Source of the DNA: Tistrella mobilis
Lineage (GTDB): Bacteria > Pseudomonadota > Alphaproteobacteria > Tistrellales > Tistrellaceae
DNA: 64,000 nucleotides
Direction: 5' to 3'
Assembly (NCBI RefSeq): GCF_039634785.1
Contig: NZ_JBBIAB010000012.1
Location: 110,301 to 174,300, forward strand
Positions within the stretch are counted from its first letter, which is position 1. Each line of letters opens with the position of its first letter. A program made the translations under genes and the position numbers. The notes under the pieces were generated by a model, which was given only the letters and a program-made list of their open reading frames with translations, was not told the origin of the DNA and did not search any database. Of this stretch, positions 1 through 7,025 are shown piece after piece.

Positions 1-479
1 CGACGCTCGTGGATTACGCGACGCCGATCGTGGGCGATCGCATGCGCGCCGAGGATGTCGTGCAGGAGGCTTATATCCGCTTCGCCCCCGGCGCCGCGGA
101 CGGGGTGGCGGCCGGGCGGGTGGCGCAGCCGGTGGGCTATCTCTATCGCATCGTCCGCAATCTTGCGCTGGATGTCACCCGCAGACGCCAGACCGAGGAT
201 CGCAACCGCCTGCAGCACCGCCCCGACTGGCTGGCCCCGGCCGAACTGCCGGCCCCGGATCAGGGGCTGCTGGATCGGGACGAGACCCGGCGGATGGCCG
301 CGGCGCTTGCCGACCTGCCGGAGCGTGAACGGGTGGCGCTGAAGATGCATCGTGTCGACGGCCGCAGCCTTCAGCACATCGCCGATCATCTGGATGTGTC
401 GGTCACCACCGCCCACCGGCTGGTTCAGGGGGCGGTGCTGCGCCTGACCCTGGCGCTGCGCGACGAGGACGGGGCATGA
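1..479 (+). CDS. FecI-family ECF sigma factor (5' end cut by window edge)
   Basis: Extracytoplasmic-function sigma-70 factor of the FecI type, which directs RNA polymerase to promoters of TonB-dependent siderophore receptor genes. The reading frame is open to the left edge. A GTG lies at 9, but the residues just before it still fit the family, so the true start is outside the window. Region 2.2 is visible as AEDVVQEAYIRF. Region 4, with the helix-turn-helix, runs from LPERERVAL to the C-terminus (roughly the last 65 residues). The stop overlaps the start of fecR (ATGA), so the two are translationally coupled. The fecR and receptor genes downstream make a FecI-like role secure; the inducing siderophore is unknown. 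Confidence 0.93.
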   Translation, partial: TLVDYATPIVGDRMRAEDVVQEAYIRFAPGAADGVAAGRVAQPVGYLYRIVRNLALDVTRRRQTEDRNRLQHRPDWLAPAELPAPDQGLLDRDETRRMAAALADLPERERVALKMHRVDGRSLQHIADHLDVSVTTAHRLVQGAVLRLTLALRDEDGA

Positions 480-1435
480 CCGCCGATCCTGCGCCCAGAC
501 CTTCCGCCACCCTGCTCGCCGAAGCCGCCGACTGGCTGGTCCGGCTGGAGGCCGCACCGGGGGATCGTAGCCTGAGCCCGGCCTTCGAAGCCTGGTGCGC
601 GGCCGATCCCGCCCATGCCGCGGCCTTCGCCGAGGTGCGGCGCAGCTGGCTTGCCGTGCCCCAGGGGCTGGCGGCCATGGCACCGGCCGCCCGGGCCGCC
701 CGCCGCCCGCCGCGCCGCGGGCGATGGGCCGCGGGGCTTGCGGGCCTGGCGGTTGCGGCGGGTCTTGCGGTGATGCTGCTGCCGGGGCTGGCCCTGCGGA
801 TGACGGCCGATGCCGCAACCGGGGTGGGGGAGCTGCGGCAGGTCACGCTTGCCGATGGCAGCCGCATGCAGCTGGCGCCGCTTTCGGCGGCCGACATGCA
901 GCTGGACGGCAGCCATCGGCGGGTGATCCTGCGGCGCGGCGAGGCCTTCTTTCAGGTGGTCGCCGATGCCGGCCGACCCTTCGTGGTGCGGGCAGGCCGG
1001 GTGCAGGTCACGGTCACCGGCACGGGGTTCGAGGTCGACCGCGATGACGACCGGGTGACGGTCGCGGTCCGCAGCGGCACGGTGCGGGTAGAGGCTCCGG
1101 ACGTGCCGGCCGTGCAGCTCAACCCCGGTGAGACGGTCGAGATCCCGGCCGACGGCTCCGCCCCCATCCGCGGCCGCATCGCACCCGATGCCGTGGCGCT
1201 TTGGCAGGACGGCCGGCTGTTCGTCGACGGGGCGACGGTGGGCGAGGTGGTGGCCCGGCTGCGGGCCTATACCCCCGGGCTGATCCTGGTGGCGGATGAC
1301 GCCCTGGCCGACCGCCAGGTGACGGGGCTTTACGACCTGCGCGATCCGCAGGCGGCGCTTTCGGCGCTGATGCGGGCCCATGGCGGGCGGCTTCGCCGGA
1401 TCGGGCCGCTGCTGACCATCCTCGACGGCGCCTGA
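476..1435 (+). CDS. FecR-family anti-sigma factor / signal transducer
   Basis: Inner-membrane regulator that passes the signal from an occupied TonB receptor to its FecI-type sigma factor. The 319 residues show a cytoplasmic N-terminal DUF4880 region (about 14-60, with DWLVRLEA and CAADPAHAAAFAEV). One transmembrane helix lies at about 84-107, followed by a periplasmic FecR domain (about 115-210, with VTLADGSRMQLAP and GEAFFQVVAD). A C-terminal STN-like/DUF4974 region (about 245-319) would meet the receptor N-terminal domain. The ATG at 476 overlaps the fecI stop. A terminator-like hairpin follows the gene, so the receptor is probably transcribed from its own promoter. Confidence 0.94.
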   Translation: MTADPAPRPSATLLAEAADWLVRLEAAPGDRSLSPAFEAWCAADPAHAAAFAEVRRSWLAVPQGLAAMAPAARAARRPPRRGRWAAGLAGLAVAAGLAVMLLPGLALRMTADAATGVGELRQVTLADGSRMQLAPLSAADMQLDGSHRRVILRRGEAFFQVVADAGRPFVVRAGRVQVTVTGTGFEVDRDDDRVTVAVRSGTVRVEAPDVPAVQLNPGETVEIPADGSAPIRGRIAPDAVALWQDGRLFVDGATVGEVVARLRAYTPGLILVADDALADRQVTGLYDLRDPQAALSALMRAHGGRLRRIGPLLTILDGA

Positions 1436-1441
1436 CCGCTG

Positions 1442-1477
1442 AGCCGCACCGTCTTCTGGTGGAAGATGCGGCTTTTT
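1442..1477 (+). terminator. Probable rho-independent terminator after fecR
   Basis: AGCCGCA (1442-1448) pairs with TGCGGCT (1467-1473), and an inner stem TCTTC/GAAGA is offset by a three-base bulge. The stem runs directly into TTTTT. It lies between fecR and the receptor gene and would separate regulator from receptor transcription. Confidence 0.6.
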
Positions 1478-1500
1478 CTCAAAAAAATATCCGGATCTGC

Positions 1501-1529
1501 GGAAAATCCGCCCCGGCTCCACGTCTGTT
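1501..1529 (+). promoter_or_regulatory. Candidate FecI-type ECF promoter of the siderophore receptor gene
   Basis: GGAAAA (1501-1506), then 17 bp, then TCTGTT (1524-1529). This resembles the E. coli fecA promoter, GGAAAT-17 bp-TCCTTT, as known for FecI. The site lies about 60 bp upstream of the receptor start and just after the fecR terminator, which is where a FecI-dependent promoter would be expected. The -35 also falls within a small inverted repeat, GCGGA-aaa-TCCGC (1499-1511). Assignment is by resemblance and position only. Confidence 0.4.
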
Positions 1530-1588
1530 GGTCCTGAAAATGCGAAGCACTCGCACATAGGGTCGGGCAGAGAATGAAGGAGACGGGT

Positions 1589-4069
1589 ATGAGCCAGGGC
1601 CAGCAGCGCCGCCGGAGGATGCCGCAGGGGGTCGCGGCCATGGTCGCGGCATCGGTCGCGACGCTTCCGGGACCCATGGCCATGGGCGGCGCGGGGATCC
1701 TTGCCGGGATGGCGATCAGCCGGGCCGAAGCGGCCGACATGGCGGCCGAGATCGGTTTCGACATTCCGGCACAGCCGCTGGCCGGCGCGCTCGGCGCCTT
1801 CGGCCGGCAGGCGGGGCTTCAGGTCTCGGCCGATACCGCCGTCACCCGGGGCGTGGAAAGCCGCGGTCTTCAGGGGCGGATGACGCCGGCGGCGGGGCTG
1901 GCGCAGCTCTTGGCCGGCACGCCGGTCACCGGGGCGATCACGCCCGACGGGGTGGTGGTGTTGCAGCGGCTGGCGGGCGAGGGGGCGACCGTGCTCGACC
2001 CGCTCCAGGTCGGCGCGGCCAGAACGGCCGAGGTGGCGACGGGGCCCGTCGCCGGCTATGTCGCGACCCGCACCGCCACCGCGACCAAGACCGACACGCC
2101 GCTGCTGGAAACCCCGCAATCGGTCTCGGTGGTCACCCGCGACCAGATGTCGGCCCGCGCCGTCACCACCGAGGGCGAGGCGCTGGCCTATACCGCCGGT
2201 GTCCGCGTCGGCGGCCGTGCCGGCGGCATCATGCCGGGCGGCGACAATATCCAGGTCCGCGGCTTCGGCGGCGACGGCACCTATGGCGCCTCGTCGAACG
2301 AATATCTGGACGGCATCAAGGTCGGCGGCGCCAATTTCGCGATCGGCGGCTTCGAGCCTTACATGTTCGAGCGGATCGAGGTGCTGAAGGGCCCGGCCTC
2401 GGTGCTCTATGGCCAGAACACCCCGGGCGGCATCGTCAACCGGGTGAGCAAGACCCCGTCCGACCAGGCGATGAACGAGGTGATGCTGCGCGGCGGCAGC
2501 TTCGGCCGCCATGAAGCCGGCGCCGATATCGGCGGCCGGCTGGTCGAGGACGGCCGGCTGGCCTTCCGGGTGGCCGGCCTGATGATGGAAAGCGACAATC
2601 AGGTCGACGGCATCGATCAGGAACGCACCGCCATCGCCCCCTCGCTGACCTGGCGGGCGGGGGACGACACCACGCTCACCCTGCTCGGCAGTTGGCAGCG
2701 CGACGATGTCGACGGCGGCTTTTCCAACATGCTGCCGATCGTCGGCACGCTGAAGGATGCGCCCTATGGCAAGCTGCCGCGCAGCTTCTATGCCGGCGAC
2801 ACCGATTACGGCCATTGGGACCGGGATCTCTATACCCTGGGCTACCAGTTCGAGCACCGCTTCGACGATGCGATCACCTTTCGCCAGAACGCCCGCTATA
2901 TCGCCAACCGGCTGGATTTCGCGACCGTCTACATCAAAGAGCTGAAGTCGGATGGCGTGACGTTGGATCGCAACGCCTTTGCCGCCCGCGAATCGTCGGA
3001 CGTCTATGTCGTCGACAACCAGGTGCAGATCGACGGCACCACCGGGCCACTGGACCACACCCTGCTCGCCGGTGTCGAATACCGCCGCCATGACAGCGAC
3101 ACCATCCGGCGCTTTGCCGGGGTGACTCCGATCACGCTGCCTCAGGGGGGCAATGCCACCTTTACCGGCGAGCCGGCGATCTATGAGAACGCCGAGCTTC
3201 GCCGGGACCAGTGGGGCTTTTATGTGCAGGATCAGATCCGCCTGGGTGGCTGGATCGTCAATCTCGGTGGCCGCTATGATCGCGCTGACATGCGTCTGAA
3301 GGACCGTTATAAGACGGGCGAAAACTCCCGGGATGACGAGGCCTTTACCAGCCGTGTGGGGCTTGGCTATGCCTTCGATTTTGGTCTGACCCCCTATGTC
3401 AGCTATTCGGAGAGCTTCGAGCCGCAGACGATTACGGTCAGGAGCACCCAGACTTTCGAGCCGACCCGGGGCACCCAGTACGAAGCCGGTCTGAAGTATC
3501 AGCCGCCCGGCTGGAATGCCATGTTCACCGCATCGGTTTTCCAGATCACGCAGACCAATGTTCCGAAATCCCTGGGGACGGGGAAGGGGTACCGTCAGAT
3601 CGGCGAGGTGACGAACAAGGGGCTTGAACTCGAAGCGGTGGCGAGCCTGGCCTCGGGCTGGGATATTCAGGCCGGCTTCACCTGGCTCGACAGCGAGGTG
3701 ACCAAGAGCACCGAGCTGGATCTTCACCACCGCCCGACCATGGTGCCCGAGGTGACCGCGGCGCTCTGGACCCGCTACACCTTCCAGGCCGGCTTCGCTG
3801 AAGGGCTGGGGCTTGGGGCCGGCGTGCGCTATGTCGGCAGCACCTATGGCAATGACACCAACACCCTGAAGGTGCCGTCCTACACCCTGTATGACGCGGC
3901 GGTCAGCTATGACCTGGGTCGGGCGTCGCCGACGCTCACCGGTGTCGAACTGGCGGTCAATGCCTCCAACCTGTTCGACGAGACCTATGTCTCGGGCTGC
4001 GAGGTCGACAGGCAGTGCTATTGGGGCCAGGGCCGCACGGTGCTGGGGACCCTGAAGTATAAGTGGTGA
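1589..4069 (+). CDS. TonB-dependent siderophore receptor with N-terminal signalling (STN) domain
   Basis: Outer-membrane ferric-siderophore transporter of the FecA/FpvA transducer class, 826 residues from the chosen start. The ATG at 1589 is preferred over the in-frame ATG at 1574 because AAGGAGA (1577-1583) sits 5 bases before it. In order: a signal peptide ending near ISRAEA (about residue 47), an STN domain (about 55-105, starting FDIPAQPLAGALGAFGRQAG), a plug domain (PLLETPQSVSVVTRDQM and later VRGFGGDG, ERIEVLKGPASVLYG), then a 22-strand barrel ending in the aromatic terminus LKYKW. The STN domain together with fecI/fecR upstream means it both transports and signals. The ligand cannot be read from sequence; ferrichrome- or hydroxamate-type substrates are common in this family. 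Confidence 0.95.
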   Translation: MSQGQQRRRRMPQGVAAMVAASVATLPGPMAMGGAGILAGMAISRAEAADMAAEIGFDIPAQPLAGALGAFGRQAGLQVSADTAVTRGVESRGLQGRMTPAAGLAQLLAGTPVTGAITPDGVVVLQRLAGEGATVLDPLQVGAARTAEVATGPVAGYVATRTATATKTDTPLLETPQSVSVVTRDQMSARAVTTEGEALAYTAGVRVGGRAGGIMPGGDNIQVRGFGGDGTYGASSNEYLDGIKVGGANFAIGGFEPYMFERIEVLKGPASVLYGQNTPGGIVNRVSKTPSDQAMNEVMLRGGSFGRHEAGADIGGRLVEDGRLAFRVAGLMMESDNQVDGIDQERTAIAPSLTWRAGDDTTLTLLGSWQRDDVDGGFSNMLPIVGTLKDAPYGKLPRSFYAGDTDYGHWDRDLYTLGYQFEHRFDDAITFRQNARYIANRLDFATVYIKELKSDGVTLDRNAFAARESSDVYVVDNQVQIDGTTGPLDHTLLAGVEYRRHDSDTIRRFAGVTPITLPQGGNATFTGEPAIYENAELRRDQWGFYVQDQIRLGGWIVNLGGRYDRADMRLKDRYKTGENSRDDEAFTSRVGLGYAFDFGLTPYVSYSESFEPQTITVRSTQTFEPTRGTQYEAGLKYQPPGWNAMFTASVFQITQTNVPKSLGTGKGYRQIGEVTNKGLELEAVASLASGWDIQAGFTWLDSEVTKSTELDLHHRPTMVPEVTAALWTRYTFQAGFAEGLGLGAGVRYVGSTYGNDTNTLKVPSYTLYDAAVSYDLGRASPTLTGVELAVNASNLFDETYVSGCEVDRQCYWGQGRTVLGTLKYKW

Positions 4070-4074
4070 TCGCC

Positions 4075-4326
4075 ATGCGGGGCGTTGGGCTGCGCCTGCT
4101 GGCGGCGGGGCCGGGGGGCTATCTGGTGGCGGCGTTGGCCGCCACCCTTGCCGTCCGGCTGCTGCCGGGGCCGGCGATCGAGACGGTGCTGGCCGGCAGC
4201 ATGGGCAGTTTCCTGGTCTGGGTGGCGGTGGTGATCCGGGTGTTCGCCGTCGACGACCCCCGCCGCGCCCTGGCCGAGGTGGCGGTGCTGGCCGGGCTGA
4301 TCGCCGCGGCGGGGGGCTGGCGATGA
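4075..4326 (+). CDS. DUF3649-type small membrane protein of siderophore operon
   Basis: Protein of about 83 residues with two to three hydrophobic segments (GYLVAALAATLAVRLL, GSFLVWVAVVIRVF, a C-terminal AEVAVLAGLIAAAGG). It resembles the DUF3649 family, whose genes sit beside siderophore receptors and PepSY-TM proteins. The start is uncertain: GTG at 4063 or 4066 overlaps the receptor stop, and ATG at 4075 follows it; none has a strong ribosome-binding site. The stop overlaps the start of the next gene (ATGA). A role as a small partner in handling iron-siderophore at the inner membrane is inferred from context. Confidence 0.75.
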   Translation: MRGVGLRLLAAGPGGYLVAALAATLAVRLLPGPAIETVLAGSMGSFLVWVAVVIRVFAVDDPRRALAEVAVLAGLIAAAGGWR

Positions 4327-5861
4327 GCTTCCGTCAGAAGATGTCCTGGCTTCATACCTGGGCCGGGCTGGTGGTCGGCTGGCTGCTGTTCGCGATCTTC
4401 CTGACCGGTACGGCCTGCTATTTCCGGCCCGAAATCTCGGCCTGGATGCACCGGCTGGCGCCGATCGCTCTGCCCGATCAACCGAGCCAGGCGCGCCTGG
4501 CGGCGGCATGGCTTCAGGCCGAAGCGCCCGATGCGGTCAGCTGGCTGATCGATTTCTCCGACGGGCGGGAACCGGTGCTGAAGGTCGCCGCCGGCCGGCC
4601 GCACGGCTATGTCGCCCAGAGGCTCGATCCGATGACCGGCGCGCCCGAGGCCGGGCCCGAGACGGTCGGCGGCGACTTCCTGTTCTATGTTCATTTCACC
4701 CTGATCATGTCCGACTGGGGCCGGATCCTGGGCCGCTATCTGGTCGGGATCTGCGCGATGATCATGGGGGTGGCGATCGTGACCGGGGTGATCGTCCACA
4801 AGCGGATCTTCAAGGACGCCTTCACCTTCCGCCCCCGTGCGGCCGCCCAGCGTGCCTGGCTGGACGGTCACAACCTGCTGGGCGTGATGTCGCTGCCCTT
4901 CCATCTGATGATCACCTGGAGCGGGCTGATCACCTTGATGCTGCTCTATATGCCCTGGGCGGTGGATGCCGGCTATCCGGGTGGACGGGCTGGTTATGCC
5001 GCCGATCTGGACGGGATCGCGGCGGCGGGGGCGCCTGCCGGACCGGCGCAGCCCGCAGCACTCACCGATCTGGGGCAGGTGGTGGCGGCGGCCAGTGCCG
5101 CATGGTCGGCCGATGGCCGCGACATCCGGGTCGGGCGGGTCGAGGTCGACCGGCCGGGCACCACGGCCGCACGGCTGACCCTGACACCCCAGGATGCCGA
5201 CCAGCTTGCCCGTCTGCCGGAGGCGCTGGTCTTCGACGGCACCACCGGCCGGTTGATCGCGGATGGCCGCGGGCAAGGCGGGGCGGCGGCCGCCGTTCAT
5301 CACACGCTGTACGGCCTGCATCTGGCGCGCTTCGCCGGGCTGCCGCTGCGCTGGCTGTTCTTCGCGGCCGGTCTTGCCGGCACGGCGATGATCGCAACCG
5401 GGCTGGTGCTCTGGTCGGTCAAACGCCGGCCGAAGACCGGCGCGGCGGGCCGCGGGCGCGGCCACCGGCTGGTCGATGCGCTCAATATCGGCTGTCTGGT
5501 CGGCCTGCCGGCGGCGATCGCCGGCCAGTTCCTGGCCAACCGCCTGTTGCCGGCCGATATCGCCGGCCGTGCGGTGCTGGAACCCGCCGCCTTCTATCTG
5601 GTCTGGCTGGCTTTTCTGCTGGCGGGGGCGTGGCGGTCCGACGGGTCAGGCTGGATGCGGGCGCTGCTCGCCGCGGCGCTGCTCTGGGCAGCGGTGCCGG
5701 TGGCGGATGTGCTGGTGACGGGCCGGGATCCGCTCGGTGCTCTGGCGGCCGGCGACCGGGTGTTCTGGGGCCTGCAGCTCGCCTGCCTCGTCATGGCGCT
5801 GGCGCTCGGCCGGCTGGCGATGATCCTCAGGGCACGCAGCCGGCGGGGAGGGGCGGCATGA
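4323..5861 (+). CDS. PepSY-associated TM protein, probable siderophore-iron reductase
   Basis: Inner-membrane protein of 512 residues in the PepSY_TM (PiuB/FpvG-like) family. The first helix (about 12-35) follows the family opening KMSWLHTWAGLVVGW. Further helices occur near 140-165, 190-210 and 335-365, with four more at the C-terminus. Conserved membrane-proximal histidines are visible (LHTWAG, YVHFTL, DGHNLLGV, HHTLYGLHLARF); these are heme-ligand candidates by analogy with the family. Members are thought to reduce or release iron from imported siderophores. The gene overlaps its neighbours by 4 bases on both sides, so it is coupled to the DUF3649 and DUF3325 genes. Confidence 0.9.
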   Translation: MSFRQKMSWLHTWAGLVVGWLLFAIFLTGTACYFRPEISAWMHRLAPIALPDQPSQARLAAAWLQAEAPDAVSWLIDFSDGREPVLKVAAGRPHGYVAQRLDPMTGAPEAGPETVGGDFLFYVHFTLIMSDWGRILGRYLVGICAMIMGVAIVTGVIVHKRIFKDAFTFRPRAAAQRAWLDGHNLLGVMSLPFHLMITWSGLITLMLLYMPWAVDAGYPGGRAGYAADLDGIAAAGAPAGPAQPAALTDLGQVVAAASAAWSADGRDIRVGRVEVDRPGTTAARLTLTPQDADQLARLPEALVFDGTTGRLIADGRGQGGAAAAVHHTLYGLHLARFAGLPLRWLFFAAGLAGTAMIATGLVLWSVKRRPKTGAAGRGRGHRLVDALNIGCLVGLPAAIAGQFLANRLLPADIAGRAVLEPAAFYLVWLAFLLAGAWRSDGSGWMRALLAAALLWAAVPVADVLVTGRDPLGALAAGDRVFWGLQLACLVMALALGRLAMILRARSRRGGAA

Positions 5862-6205
5862 TCACACTGGTGATCCTCGCCATCGGCATCTCCGCCGCCA
5901 CGGCACTCGCCCTCGCCATGACGCGCCATCACGAGCAATGCTACGGCCGCAATGCGGCGGCCCGACGGCAGCCGGTCCGGCGTCGCCTGGAAGGCTGGGG
6001 GCTGATCCTGATTGCAGCCGGCCTTGCCGTCTTTACCGACGGCTGGGGCCGCGGTCTGGTTCTGGTCGCGGGCGTGGTCGGCCTTGCCGCGCCGCTGGCA
6101 GCCGGTCTCTTCGCCTGGCGCCCGGCCTGGGCGGGGCGGGTGATCGCAGCCGGTTGGCTGGCCGTCGTGGCCGGGCTTTGCGGTCTGGTCTTCGGCTTTG
6201 CCTGA
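5858..6205 (+). CDS. DUF3325-type small membrane protein
   Basis: 115-residue protein starting at the ATG that overlaps the PepSY gene stop (ATGA). It has an N-terminal helix (ITLVILAIGISAATALALAM), the family signature AMTRHHEQCYGR, then two to three further helices. This matches DUF3325 proteins, which accompany PepSY-TM genes in siderophore operons. It is probably the last gene of the operon, because a strong hairpin follows at 6225. Its biochemical role is unknown; by context it helps in iron-siderophore processing at the inner membrane. Confidence 0.82.
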   Translation: MITLVILAIGISAATALALAMTRHHEQCYGRNAAARRQPVRRRLEGWGLILIAAGLAVFTDGWGRGLVLVAGVVGLAAPLAAGLFAWRPAWAGRVIAAGWLAVVAGLCGLVFGFA

Positions 6206-6224
6206 CGCCTGACGCCGGACGTGA

Positions 6225-6261
6225 AACGGCCCGCCTCTCCATCCCGGAAAGGCGGGCCGTT
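6225..6261. terminator. Bidirectional terminator between the siderophore operon and grxD
   Basis: A perfect 12-bp inverted repeat, AACGGCCCGCCT (6225-6236) and AGGCGGGCCGTT (6250-6261), lies between the convergent DUF3325 and glutaredoxin genes. The T-run is minimal, but position and stem strength fit a shared terminator. Confidence 0.7.
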
Positions 6262-6288
6262 CGGTCATCAGACGTCGTCAGTACCGGA

Positions 6289-6642
6289 TCAGCGCACGCC
6301 GACCTGGCGGGCGTCGATGCCCTGGCCGTTCAGGTATTCGCTGAGTTCACCGGTCTCGAACATTTCCGAGACGATGTCGCAGCCGCCCACGAACTCGCCC
6401 TTCACATAGAGCTGCGGGATGGTCGGCCAGTTCGAGTACTGCTTGATACCCTCGCGGATCCCGCCATCGGCAAGGACGTTCACGTCGCGGAAGGGCACGC
6501 CCATGTAGTTCAGCACCTGAACCACCTTGGCGGAGAAGCCGCACATCGGCCGGTCGGCGGTGCCCTTCATGAACAGCACCACGGGCTCGGCGTCGATATG
6601 GGACTGGATCTCGGCGAAAACCGGATTGGACTGGTCGGTCAT
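6289..6642 (-). CDS. grxD: Monothiol glutaredoxin, Grx4 family (CGFS)
   Basis: 117-residue CGFS glutaredoxin that carries and delivers [2Fe-2S] clusters, usually as a complex with a BolA protein. The active-site motif CGFS begins at Cys34, preceded by VVLFMKGTADRPM. WPTIPQLYVKGEFVGG (the cis-Pro and glutathione-binding region) follows. The ATG at 6642 is chosen because GAGGAT lies just upstream; a longer reading from 6666 adds residues not typical of the family. It is the last gene of the purCSQL-bolA-grxD cluster, an arrangement known from alphaproteobacteria. Confidence 0.95.
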   Translation of the reverse strand: MTDQSNPVFAEIQSHIDAEPVVLFMKGTADRPMCGFSAKVVQVLNYMGVPFRDVNVLADGGIREGIKQYSNWPTIPQLYVKGEFVGGCDIVSEMFETGELSEYLNGQGIDARQVGVR

Positions 6643-6709
6643 GATATCCTCGGACCTTGAAGGCATTCATTCCTGGACGCCGGCCCTCTGGCGCGGCCGG
6701 CGGCCCGCC

Positions 6710-6946
6710 TCAATCGGCGGGGGCGGAGGTCTGGAGGGCAAGGGCATGGAGCACGCCGCCCATGCGGCCCTGCAGCGCCTGATAGACCATCTGGTGCTGC
6801 TGCACGCGCGTCTTGCCCTTGAAGGCCGAAGAGACCACCCGCGCCGCATAATGATCACCGTCGCCGGCGAGGTCTTCGACCAGCACCTCGGCATCCGGCA
6901 GGGCGTCCTTGATCAGGCGCTCGATCTCGTTCTGGTCCATCGGCAT
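6710..6946 (-). CDS. BolA family protein
   Basis: 78-residue BolA-like protein, a partner of CGFS glutaredoxins in Fe-S cluster and iron signalling. Visible features are an N-terminal helix (DQNEIERLIKDALPDAEVLVEDL), the loop GDGDHYAARVVSSAF with a candidate ligand histidine, and the C-terminal QHQMVYQALQGRMGG with another conserved His. The start at 6946 has GGAGAG six bases upstream; a GTG at 6964 is less likely. It lies 67 bases upstream of grxD and downstream of purL on the same strand, so the BolA-Grx pair is probably co-expressed. Confidence 0.93.
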   Translation of the reverse strand: MPMDQNEIERLIKDALPDAEVLVEDLAGDGDHYAARVVSSAFKGKTRVQQHQMVYQALQGRMGGVLHALALQTSAPAD

Positions 6947-6985
6947 CCGCGTCTCTCCCGTCACACGCGATCTTTGTGTCGCTGA

Positions 6986-7014
6986 ACCGCGCCCCGGGGT
7001 CGCCGGAGCGCGGT
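6986..7014 (-). repeat. Intercistronic hairpin between purL and bolA
   Basis: ACCGCGC (6986-6992) and GCGCGGT (7008-7014) form a 7-bp stem just after purL. No T-run follows, so it may stabilise or attenuate rather than terminate transcription. Confidence 0.4.
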
Positions 7015-7025
7015 CCCGCCGGTGA

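Noticed and set aside
425..3730. Open frame of about 1100 codons antisense to fecR and the receptor gene
   Set aside because: It is a GC-bias shadow: low-complexity Arg/Gly/His-rich translation with no domain, while the + strand encodes well-defined FecR and receptor proteins.
4508..5857. Long + frame over the PepSY gene that joins the DUF3325 reading frame
   Set aside because: The part before 5858 is out of phase with the PepSY protein and has no family features; only 5858-6205 is real.
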